A stretch of DNA of 40,484 bases, from the NCBI GenBank assembly GCA_009768935.1, contig WESA01000023.1:1-40484 (forward strand), written 5' to 3'. Under the pieces are notes generated by a model. That model saw nothing but the letters and a program-made list of their open reading frames with translations, was not told the DNA's origin and searched no databases. The position numbers and the translations under genes are program-made. This stretch comes from Rectinema subterraneum (GTDB taxonomy: Bacteria > Spirochaetota > Spirochaetia > Treponematales > Rectinemataceae). Below are positions 7,792 to 14,912 of the stretch, in pieces. Every line of letters starts with the position of its first letter. The stretch's first letter is position 1.

Positions 7792-8949
7792 TTAACTTGC
7801 CCAGACCAATACCGCGAGAGCAACAAAAAATACTGCTGATAGCAGCCGCACCAGCGCGAGGTGGCTTCCATACCAATGACGGATCTTTTCATGGCGCAGA
7901 CCAAAGAAAAATAGCACAAAAACCAGGCTTAAAGGAAGAATAAAGGCAAGATTGTACATGAGCAGAAGCAGAATGCTCTTTGAAGACCGCATGCTCTGGT
8001 TCATATATGCCAGCGTCGGCAGGTAAATTTGGCCTGTACACGCCAATTCTATAAAAGATACAAGAAAGCCCGAGATCGCTGCGCCAAGAATATACAGCGG
8101 AAGCTGGTTGAAGTACCGGATGAACCGGTGATTCAGCTGTTTGAAAAATGTAGGCATCTGCAATACGGAATCGAAAGCTCTTCCCCGGGAAGCAGCAATG
8201 GCATCGCGCACATTCAGAACGGCAAAAATAGCGGCTATAGCAGATATGAAAATGTTGATATATATCGAAAATCGATTTTCCGACAAGTATTTGCGGAGTG
8301 CGCCAAGCAGTCCCAATCCTATAAGAAAATAAGCGATAAACACGGACACAATGAAAGCCAATCCAACCCACAGCAGGGACCGCTGATCTTTTCGTTTGAG
8401 CGCCATGAACGAGAGGAAAAAGAGCATGGTTGAGAATGCGCAGGGGTTAATGCCATCGAGCAAGCCTGCAAAAATTGTTGGTAAAGCAGAGGCGGCAAAA
8501 GCTGCATTTGAATTCTTTGCGGCTAGAGCAGATTGGTCAGTCTGACGAATAGTTGGCATATAGCTACCATGTGATAGAAAATATTCAATTTCTTTTGGCA
8601 TATTTTCTTCGATGGCGTTGCTGCCGCGGTAGACATTGGAGCCGATGAACAATACCGGAAATACAGTGAATTTCAGCCCTCTCTGTTCGAGCATCTCGAC
8701 GCACAGTTCGTATCCCTTGGTGGAAAGAATATCGTGGGTTTCAAGAGCTATGTGGATACCATATGTTTCTTCCAGTCGGGGTTTCTGAATGTAGAGAAAC
8801 GAATCGCAATGGTTGCAGCCTGTTTCAGTAAAATAGGTTCCTTGCATTTCGGGGCGAGAAGCATTCTGCGGCGATACAAAAGGGGCCGCATGGAAAGAAA
8901 AAAGAATAATGCCAGCAACAATAATGTAGGAAGTTTTCTGTCTTCGCAT
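7792..8949 (-). CDS. Thioredoxin-fold/CcdA (DsbD-like) membrane redox fusion protein
   Basis: A likely transmembrane thiol-electron carrier with two parts. After a signal anchor (residues about 8-24), residues 35-130 form a periplasmic thioredoxin/glutaredoxin-like region with a GCNHC (CxxC) motif near residue 48. Residues about 150-385 have six or more membrane helices with the CcdA signature GLLDGINPCAFSTMLFFLSF and the partner cysteine in ELACTGQIYLPTLAY. These two membrane cysteines are those expected of DsbD/CcdA proteins. The order, redox domain first, differs from E. coli DsbD. The ATG at 8949 is preferred because GGAG lies four bases upstream; an in-frame TTG at 8967 is less likely. 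The TAA directly abuts tRNA-Arg. Its partner and substrate are unknown. Confidence 0.85.
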   Translation of the reverse strand: MRRQKTSYIIVAGIILFSFHAAPFVSPQNASRPEMQGTYFTETGCNHCDSFLYIQKPRLEETYGIHIALETHDILSTKGYELCVEMLEQRGLKFTVFPVLFIGSNVYRGSNAIEENMPKEIEYFLSHGSYMPTIRQTDQSALAAKNSNAAFAASALPTIFAGLLDGINPCAFSTMLFFLSFMALKRKDQRSLLWVGLAFIVSVFIAYFLIGLGLLGALRKYLSENRFSIYINIFISAIAAIFAVLNVRDAIAASRGRAFDSVLQMPTFFKQLNHRFIRYFNQLPLYILGAAISGFLVSFIELACTGQIYLPTLAYMNQSMRSSKSILLLLMYNLAFILPLSLVFVLFFFGLRHEKIRHWYGSHLALVRLLSAVFFVALAVLVWAS

Positions 8950-9104
8950 AGGACTCCTGCTCAGCAATGCAAAATGCGCTTTGTTCGCCTTTTCCTGATG
9001 AACACCGGTTCTGGATTTATAGCCGAGAAAATGTCAGCATACAATATCTTTTTGATTAGAAATTGGTAGTTTTTTCCGATTCGGTTTATTTTTATATTTT
9101 TTAC

Positions 9105-9133
9105 TTGCAAGATGCCAAGACATGTCTGATAAT
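9105..9133 (+). promoter_or_regulatory. Promoter of the first lipoprotein gene, leaderless layout
   Basis: TTGCAA (9105-9110), 17 bases, then GATAAT (9128-9133), 9 bases before ATG 9143. There is no Shine-Dalgarno before that ATG. An upstream in-frame ATG at 9122 falls inside the spacer and would not be transcribed from this promoter. Confidence 0.5.
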
Positions 9134-9142
9134 ACAAATGTT

Positions 9143-10234
9143 ATGAAAAAGAAAAAATATTTCGCTCTAGTTCTTGCAGCATATGCAATAGCTGCTCTGC
9201 TTATTGGATGTGCCTCAAAGCCAGCTTCGCCGGCTGTTTCCGCTGAATCTCAGCAAGCGAAAAATATTGTGCAGAGCACTTCGACGCCGGATATGCCCGC
9301 GACTCCGCCTGCACCATCACCATCAGCTCAGGATCCTTCTGCAGCTGCAAAATCGGTTGTAGGCAGTCAGCCCATGCCCGGGCAGGCTCAAGCCCCTGGA
9401 GCTGTCCCTGGCACGCCTCAGGCGGGTACGGCTTCCTATGAAGCACTCACTCCGGACGAAAGCCACTTCCTTCAGAATTACCTCGGCAGGCTCAGCTACC
9501 TGGTGTATTACAATGAGGCGTCCGGACTTGATCCGCAGCTTGCAAAAGCTGCAGTTTCTCAAGCCAACCGCTATCTTATCGAAAAGCTGGGTCTTTCCGT
9601 CATTGATTTCGACCAGATACAAAAAAACAAAAAGGATCAGATGAGCGCCTACCAAGCTGAAACAGGCGGCTCAATCGACATTATCACCTACATCGCCCAG
9701 AAATTGAATGCCGATGTGTATGTGGAAATCGATGCCAAGACCTCGTATTCGGGCGGGCCGGGAAACTGGTCTGGTTCTGCACAGGGAAGCATGAAGATCT
9801 TCGATGCTTCTACAGCAGCACTTTTGGGATCAATTTCGTTCATGAGCCCCCAGACCTTCAGTCCGGTATCAGCTGATGCGGCAATGATGAATGCAATCGC
9901 AGGGATAGTCTGGCAATCGATGCCTAAGGTCACCGAGCAATCAAAAGCGCTTATGAGCGCATCTGTTTCCAGGGGCGTGAGATACGAGCTTGTGCTCCAG
10001 AATACTCCTGATGCGAAAGCGATTTCGCAATTCGAGAAAAATCTTTCGAAGAAGGTGAGGGAAATCGAGCGGCTTTCATATGCCCCTGGCGAAACCAGGT
10101 TTGCGCTCTACGCATTCATGCCAGCATCCAGAATCCAGGAGGCGATTTACGATGCGGCAGCTGCAGCTGGCTATCCCGATTGCTATCTTCTATATATGAG
10201 AGGGCGTTCGTACACGTTCAATACTGGTTTGTAA
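9143..10234 (+). CDS. Lipoprotein of unknown function, first of three
   Basis: A 363-residue predicted lipoprotein. A lysine-rich N-terminus and hydrophobic core lead to the lipobox LIGC, with the acylated cysteine at about residue 23. A low-complexity Ala/Pro/Ser/Gln linker follows to about residue 95. The folded region after that has alternating alpha/beta character (LNADVYVEIDAKTSYSG, GSAQGSMKIFDASTAALLGS). This resembles the CsgG/LpoB-like and DUF6175-type envelope lipoproteins, but I cannot name a family firmly. The start at 9143 is chosen from the promoter; 9122 would add seven residues before the signal peptide. It is followed after 42 bases by a second lipoprotein gene. Confidence 0.8.
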   Translation: MKKKKYFALVLAAYAIAALLIGCASKPASPAVSAESQQAKNIVQSTSTPDMPATPPAPSPSAQDPSAAAKSVVGSQPMPGQAQAPGAVPGTPQAGTASYEALTPDESHFLQNYLGRLSYLVYYNEASGLDPQLAKAAVSQANRYLIEKLGLSVIDFDQIQKNKKDQMSAYQAETGGSIDIITYIAQKLNADVYVEIDAKTSYSGGPGNWSGSAQGSMKIFDASTAALLGSISFMSPQTFSPVSADAAMMNAIAGIVWQSMPKVTEQSKALMSASVSRGVRYELVLQNTPDAKAISQFEKNLSKKVREIERLSYAPGETRFALYAFMPASRIQEAIYDAAAAAGYPDCYLLYMRGRSYTFNTGL

Positions 10235-10276
10235 TAATTATTTTTTGCAAAATTGATATATGCATAGGAGGAAAAG

Positions 10277-10930
10277 ATGAGAGTCGGGAAATTCTTGTTG
10301 GCATTGATGGCTGTGGTGCTTGTGATCTCGTGCGGTACAAAGCCGCCTCTCAGAAAAGGCGAGGTGCTCATCGAGGACAAAGGCACTGCATATGGCATCA
10401 AAACGCCCAAGTGGGTCGAGTTGGCAATAATCGGCGGATACCGGGATATCGAAAAGCTTCCGGATTACAAGGACAAGGTTGTCTTTATTGCTCAGTTTGA
10501 AGCTCAGAATCTGCAGAGCGCGCAGCTGCTCGCGGAACGCATGCAGGCTGATACCGAGATTGCCCGCTATCTTTCTACAAGAGTAAAAGATGCTTTCAAG
10601 GGTGCGAACGTCGCTGATGCGGATTCCAAGAATTTCGGCGCATATGGCGAGAGGTTTGTCGCGAGCGTTGGCGAAGCCAAATTTTCGGGGTACAGGATGG
10701 AAGCAGACTGGTGGGTCAAAGTACAGACCTATACGCCTGAAAACAAGCCTGACAAGCAAATCTATCGTGTTATCCAGCTATGGGCGATCGAAAAGGGCAT
10801 GCTGCAGAAGCAATTCGATATTCTGTTCTCCCAGCTAGCTGGAACTGCACAGCCCACGCCGGAACAGAAGCGCGCCATAGATCTCGTGCAGAACACTGTC
10901 ACAAAAGATTTCTTTGGCGAAAATAAATAA
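10277..10930 (+). CDS. LPP20-like lipoprotein, second of three
   Basis: A 217-residue lipoprotein with a classic signal peptide and lipobox VISC (cysteine at residue 19). The mature part begins with a proline/tryptophan segment (TPKWVELAIIGGYRDIE), then VVFIAQFEAQNLQSAQLLAERMQAD, an alpha/beta arrangement seen in LPP20-type lipoproteins. AGGAGG stands five to ten bases before the ATG, so this start is firm. The gene ends before a strong terminator. Probably outer-membrane or periplasmic-facing; molecular role unknown. Confidence 0.82.
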   Translation: MRVGKFLLALMAVVLVISCGTKPPLRKGEVLIEDKGTAYGIKTPKWVELAIIGGYRDIEKLPDYKDKVVFIAQFEAQNLQSAQLLAERMQADTEIARYLSTRVKDAFKGANVADADSKNFGAYGERFVASVGEAKFSGYRMEADWWVKVQTYTPENKPDKQIYRVIQLWAIEKGMLQKQFDILFSQLAGTAQPTPEQKRAIDLVQNTVTKDFFGENK

Positions 10931-10942
10931 TTTTGTTTTTCT

Positions 10943-10984
10943 GCCCCGGATTTCATAAGAAGTCCGGGGCTTTGCTTTTTATTT
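10943..10984 (+). terminator. Intrinsic terminator after the second lipoprotein gene
   Basis: GCCCCGGA (10943-10950) pairs with TCCGGGGC (10963-10970), extendable by three inner pairs to an 11-bp stem with a 6-base loop. TTTGCTTTTTATTT follows. It separates the first two lipoprotein genes from the third. Confidence 0.9.
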
Positions 10985-11002
10985 GTATGCAGGGGAATTC
11001 CC

Positions 11003-12460
11003 ATGAAAAAAATAACGTTTGCAGGGGCGCTTGTCGTTGCGCTCATAGTATCGAGCTGTGCGAGCACTCCTTCGATTCCTGAATGGGTGAGCCAGAAACC
11101 AGCCCCGGATGCCCGATACACCTACTTTGTCGGCTCTTCATCCGCGCCGGACAGCGCGACCGCAGCAAATGATGCAACAGCCTCGCTGATTGCAGGTATC
11201 ATGCAATACATGGGTGTTTCCGTAAGCGTGAGCTCGAGCGCTGAGGCTCGCGCTTCCCTCGATGATTACCAGGCGCAGATAACCCAAACCGTAAAAACCG
11301 AGTCAAAAGGGCGTCTTGCCGGCTTCGAAGTTGTCGAAAAATATATCCAGAAAGATCCGAAAACCGGTCAGTACACCGTGCATGTGCTTGCGCGTTACGA
11401 GACAAAAGAGCTTCAAAAAGAAAAAGCGCGTATCGAAGCCATTTTCCAGGAAGAGCGCGATGCCGTCGCCATCCCAGAAAAGAAAGGCGATCAGGCAGCA
11501 ACAGAAGGCCGCTTGATGGACGCGATCCGCTCGTATGCTGAAGCGATGAGCGCAGCCGGCGGCTCGAATTTAGAAAATGCAAAAATAAAGCTTGAGCGAA
11601 ATGCGAAAAAGGCGTCTGAATTGGCTGCCTCATTGAAATTGACTATTGTATCCGAAAGCAGCTTGAGTGTTGCCCTCGGAAGCAAGCTGCCTGCAAGCAA
11701 AGTCGCGCTCATTTCGAATTCAGGCGGCATGAAGCAGAGAGTCGCAGGCGCGCCGCTTTTGGTTACATATCCAAAGAAGCTTGCTTCCGGGCGAGTGGGC
11801 ACTGGTACTATGCAAGTTTTCACCGATACAAATGGCGTTACTGCATTCGAAGTGCCTCCGATTGATATAGCAGGCAACTATCGAGTTGCAATACAGCTTG
11901 ATTTTTCAAGCATCAGCGATCTGCTGTCGAGCTTGCCTTCTTGGGCCTTGCCCTACAGCGACGCTGTGGAAAACGAATTGTCGGGCATTGTCGCATATCT
12001 CAATTACAAGGTAATTTCGACAGCGAAAAATGTTCCTATGGCAGTTGCTGCATACTTGAAAGACACTGAAAGTGCTAGAAATGCAGACCCGGCCGTGTTT
12101 TTGAGCGGTCTGAAAGAGACGCTTCTGAAAGAAGGTTTTTCGCTGAGCGATGCAAAATTGCCTTCTGGTTATCAGACTCCTATAGATCTTTCGGTTTTGA
12201 GGGCGATCGCGCCTGCTGATGCGCAGCGATTTGCGCTTGCTTCCCTAGATGTAAAATCAATAACCAAAGATGGCAGCTATTTTATTGCTACGGCGGAAGG
12301 GTCTCTCGGCGTATTCGAGCTGGCAAGCGGCAGGACATTGTATTCAGCAACGAAGAGCGCACAGGGCATGGGTTTGTCCGAAAGCGAAGCTGTGTCCAAT
12401 GCCCTTAAAACGCTCGGAAGCCAAGCCTTCGGGAAAGACCTTCTGAGCGCGCTGCCGTGA
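11003..12460 (+). CDS. LPP20 family lipoprotein, third of three
   Basis: A 485-residue lipoprotein with lipobox VSSC (cysteine at residue 19). The start of the mature protein matches the LPP20 pattern: IPEWVSQKPAPDARYTYFVG, then a run of alternating Ala residues and AGIMQYMGVSVSVSSSAEAR. A charged helical region (about 120-215) and a second domain with beta-rich segments follow (FTDTNGVTAFEVPPIDIAGN at about 275-295, GSYFIATAEGSLGVFELASG near 430-450). The protein is much longer than the H. pylori LPP20 antigen, so the C-terminal two thirds are an extension of unknown function. AGGGG lies about seven bases before the ATG. The gene ends 5 bases from the convergent rnhA. Confidence 0.83.
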   Translation: MKKITFAGALVVALIVSSCASTPSIPEWVSQKPAPDARYTYFVGSSSAPDSATAANDATASLIAGIMQYMGVSVSVSSSAEARASLDDYQAQITQTVKTESKGRLAGFEVVEKYIQKDPKTGQYTVHVLARYETKELQKEKARIEAIFQEERDAVAIPEKKGDQAATEGRLMDAIRSYAEAMSAAGGSNLENAKIKLERNAKKASELAASLKLTIVSESSLSVALGSKLPASKVALISNSGGMKQRVAGAPLLVTYPKKLASGRVGTGTMQVFTDTNGVTAFEVPPIDIAGNYRVAIQLDFSSISDLLSSLPSWALPYSDAVENELSGIVAYLNYKVISTAKNVPMAVAAYLKDTESARNADPAVFLSGLKETLLKEGFSLSDAKLPSGYQTPIDLSVLRAIAPADAQRFALASLDVKSITKDGSYFIATAEGSLGVFELASGRTLYSATKSAQGMGLSESEAVSNALKTLGSQAFGKDLLSALP

Positions 12461-12465
12461 TGCAC

Positions 12466-13035
12466 TCATAGCGGCGCGTCAGTCGCCAAATCTTCTTCTT
12501 TTTCTGACTCATGATACACAGCTGGAGCGACGTGCTGCAGCAATTCCTCGACAGCTTGTCCCACCAGCGTATCGCAGTGTTCGTTGTCGGGGTTTCCTGC
12601 ATGACCTTCAACCCATTCAAACTGAGGGTTGAGTTCTGCGCAGAGAATGTCGAGTGTTTCCCACAGATCGCGGTTCATGACGGGCTTTTTTGCTGCGGTT
12701 TTCCAGCCCCGCTTTTTCCAGTCGTGAATCCATCCTGAAATACCGTTTTTTACATACATTGAATCGGTGAAAATATGGATTGGCGTGGATATCCAGGCTG
12801 GAAGCGGAATGTACCTGCGAATGCAAGAAGCGCGTGCAGCATCAATGCGCTCCTTCAAAAAAGAAAGCGCGCGTATGACTGCTGTGAGTTCCATTCTGTT
12901 ATTTGTTGTCTGGAGCTCTCCACCCCATGCTTCGCGATACCGCTCTCCGAAGCGCATAATATATGCCCATCCGCCCGGACCGGGATTTCCTTTGCAACCG
13001 CCATCGGTGTATACCACAATTGATTTCTCTTGCAT
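12466..13035 (-). CDS. rnhA: Ribonuclease HI
   Basis: RNase HI cuts the RNA strand of RNA-DNA hybrids such as R-loops and Okazaki primers. The 189-residue protein has all four catalytic acids: D11 in YTDGGCKGNPGPGGWA, E49 in NNRMEL, D91 in FTDSMYV and D155 in HAGNPDNEHCDTL, with H145. It is longer than E. coli RNase HI (155 residues). There is an insertion of some 15-20 residues before FTDS and a 30-residue acidic C-terminal tail. The ATG at 13035 has no Shine-Dalgarno and lies 6 bases after a -10 box. Its 3' end is 5 bases from the convergent lipoprotein gene, with no terminator visible. Confidence 0.95.
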   Translation of the reverse strand: MQEKSIVVYTDGGCKGNPGPGGWAYIMRFGERYREAWGGELQTTNNRMELTAVIRALSFLKERIDAARASCIRRYIPLPAWISTPIHIFTDSMYVKNGISGWIHDWKKRGWKTAAKKPVMNRDLWETLDILCAELNPQFEWVEGHAGNPDNEHCDTLVGQAVEELLQHVAPAVYHESEKEEDLATDAPL

Positions 13036-13041
13036 GTCTGC

Positions 13042-13070
13042 ACTATGACAAACCTGCTCAGCTCATGCAA
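13042..13070 (-). promoter_or_regulatory. rnhA promoter, leaderless layout
   Basis: On the minus strand TTGCAT (13070-13065), 17 bases, CATAGT (13047-13042), then 6 bases to the ATG. The predicted +1 is the A of the start codon. Its -35 box is 4 bases from the -35 box of the divergent ABC promoter. Confidence 0.5.
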
Positions 13071-13074
13071 CTCC

Positions 13075-13103
13075 TTGCATATGCCTTTTCGCATCATTAG
13101 AAT
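13075..13103 (+). promoter_or_regulatory. ABC exporter promoter, leaderless layout
   Basis: TTGCAT (13075-13080), 17 bases, TAGAAT (13098-13103), then 9 bases to ATG 13113, which has no Shine-Dalgarno. With the rnhA promoter it forms an inverted repeat of -35 boxes, ATGCAA-ctcc-TTGCAT (13065-13080). Confidence 0.55.
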
Positions 13104-13112
13104 GAAAAACCA

Positions 13113-14912
13113 ATGTTCAAAGAATATGCAACCCTGTTGCCGCATCTGAAACAGTATCGGTTCAGATACATTGCTGGCATCCTTTGCCTGATCGCGGTCG
13201 ACGCGAGTCAGGTTCTTATCCCCAGATACATGAAGACTGCGATCGATACAATTGTAAGCGGTTCTTTTCAGCTGAGGGAAATTGTGCAGCCTCTTCTTAT
13301 TATGATTGCGCTTGCCGTGCTCATCTCCGTCGGACGATTCTTCTGGCGCTATTTCATAAATGTCGCCAGTCGCCGGATCGAGGCGGAAATGAGGGATCGC
13401 CTCTTCGCGCACATCCTAAACATGTCAGGCGGATTTTTCAGAACCAATACGACTGGTGACCTCATGGCACGCGCTACCAACGATATCAGCACGATTCGCC
13501 AGGCCACCGGCATGGGCTTTGTTGCCCTGGTCGATGGCGTTTTCATGACAGCGATGATCCTCGTAGCCATGTTTGCGAACAATGCACGAGTAGCTGCATG
13601 GATTATTTTGCCGCTGCCGCTCATAACAGCTCTGATCCTTTTGTTCGGGCGAATTGTCGGCAAGCTCTTCAAGAAAATTCAGGATATATATGGGCGGCTT
13701 TCGAATATCGCCCAGGAATCGATTTCGGGCATACGAGTCGTCAAATCGTTCGTGAAAGAGGATTACTTTTTTGGAAGGTTTGCGCAGGCAAATAGCGAGT
13801 ACAAGAATGCGATCATGGATCTTGTGAAAACTTCAGGATTTTTCTTTCCCTTTATCACTTTTTTGGCTGGGCTGAGTACGGTGCTGCTGGTGCTTTTTGG
13901 AGGCAACGCATCTATTCGCAACAAAATGACTCCAGGCTCGATTATAGCGATGCTTTCCTATCTCGAAATGCTCGTCTGGCCAATGATGAGCGCAGGCTTT
14001 ACCGTCAATATCGTACAGAGAGGCGCAGCCAGCCTGAAGCGCATCAATGAAATATTGAATACCAAACCGGAGATTCCTGAATCAAAGAATCTTGTCAATG
14101 GAGAACCTCTCGGCGATATCGAGATTCGCTCGCTCAGTTACGCATATCCCGGTTCCAGCAGGATGGCGCTGGAAAATGTTTCCGTGCATATCCCACACGC
14201 CTCGATGCTGGGTATTCTTGGCAAAGTCGGTTCAGGGAAAAGCACGCTCCTGAAAATGCTGCCGAGAATGCTTGATCCCGGCGAAGGCCATATATTTATT
14301 GGCGGAACGGATATCTGTTCATTCAAGCTCGATACGCTTCGGGCAGCATTCGGCATGGTTCCGCAGGAAAGTTTTTTATTTTCGGACAGCATCCGGGCAA
14401 ATATTCTGTTTGCAGCTCCCGGTCTTGATTCCGCCAGATTCGAGGAAATCACAAGAATTGCCGGGCTCGATCGAGATGTAAGCCTTTTTCCCCATGGATG
14501 GGACACAATAGTAGGGGAGAGAGGTATTACGCTTTCTGGTGGACAGAAGCAGAGGATTGCGCTGGCTCGTGCGCTCGCTGCGAATCCGTCGATTTTGCTC
14601 CTGGATGATGCGCTTTCCGCAGTTGACGGCGAAACAGAAGAACGCATCCTCAGCGCATTGCTTGAGGAAAGAGCAGGGAAGACGACATTGGTCGTGTCGC
14701 ATCGCATATCGACGCTGCGGAACGCTGATCAGATCATTGTGCTGGATGGCGGCAGAATAACCCAAAAAGGAACGCACGAAGAACTGCTCGAGGATTCCGA
14801 AGGATTCTATGCCAAAATCGCTGCGCTCCAGCAGCTGGAACAGGAATCTTGTGCTTCCTGCGGCGATGCAGGTTCCGGCGAAGCCCTGGGAGAGGAGGCC
14901 GCAGGTGGCTGA
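13113..14912 (+). CDS. ABC exporter half-transporter A (degenerate Walker B)
   Basis: A 599-residue half-transporter with an N-terminal six-helix type IV exporter domain (about 1-310) and a C-terminal ATPase domain. Walker A is GKVGSGKS (near 370), the Q-loop is MVPQESFLFSD, the signature is a canonical LSGGQ (474-478) and the H-loop is VVSHR. Walker B reads ILLLDDALSAVD, with D499 where the catalytic glutamate belongs. Together with the next gene this indicates an asymmetric heterodimer (TM287/288, LmrCD and BmrCD type) in which this subunit supplies the degenerate nucleotide site. Likely a drug, lipid or peptide exporter; the substrate is unknown. The gene starts at the predicted +1 region of its promoter. 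Confidence 0.92.
   Translation: MFKEYATLLPHLKQYRFRYIAGILCLIAVDASQVLIPRYMKTAIDTIVSGSFQLREIVQPLLIMIALAVLISVGRFFWRYFINVASRRIEAEMRDRLFAHILNMSGGFFRTNTTGDLMARATNDISTIRQATGMGFVALVDGVFMTAMILVAMFANNARVAAWIILPLPLITALILLFGRIVGKLFKKIQDIYGRLSNIAQESISGIRVVKSFVKEDYFFGRFAQANSEYKNAIMDLVKTSGFFFPFITFLAGLSTVLLVLFGGNASIRNKMTPGSIIAMLSYLEMLVWPMMSAGFTVNIVQRGAASLKRINEILNTKPEIPESKNLVNGEPLGDIEIRSLSYAYPGSSRMALENVSVHIPHASMLGILGKVGSGKSTLLKMLPRMLDPGEGHIFIGGTDICSFKLDTLRAAFGMVPQESFLFSDSIRANILFAAPGLDSARFEEITRIAGLDRDVSLFPHGWDTIVGERGITLSGGQKQRIALARALAANPSILLLDDALSAVDGETEERILSALLEERAGKTTLVVSHRISTLRNADQIIVLDGGRITQKGTHEELLEDSEGFYAKIAALQQLEQESCASCGDAGSGEALGEEAAGG

Noticed and set aside
14809..14904. A longer start for ABC subunit B
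   Set aside because: It would overlap subunit A by 104 bases, while GTG 14905 is preceded by GAGGAGG at proper spacing.
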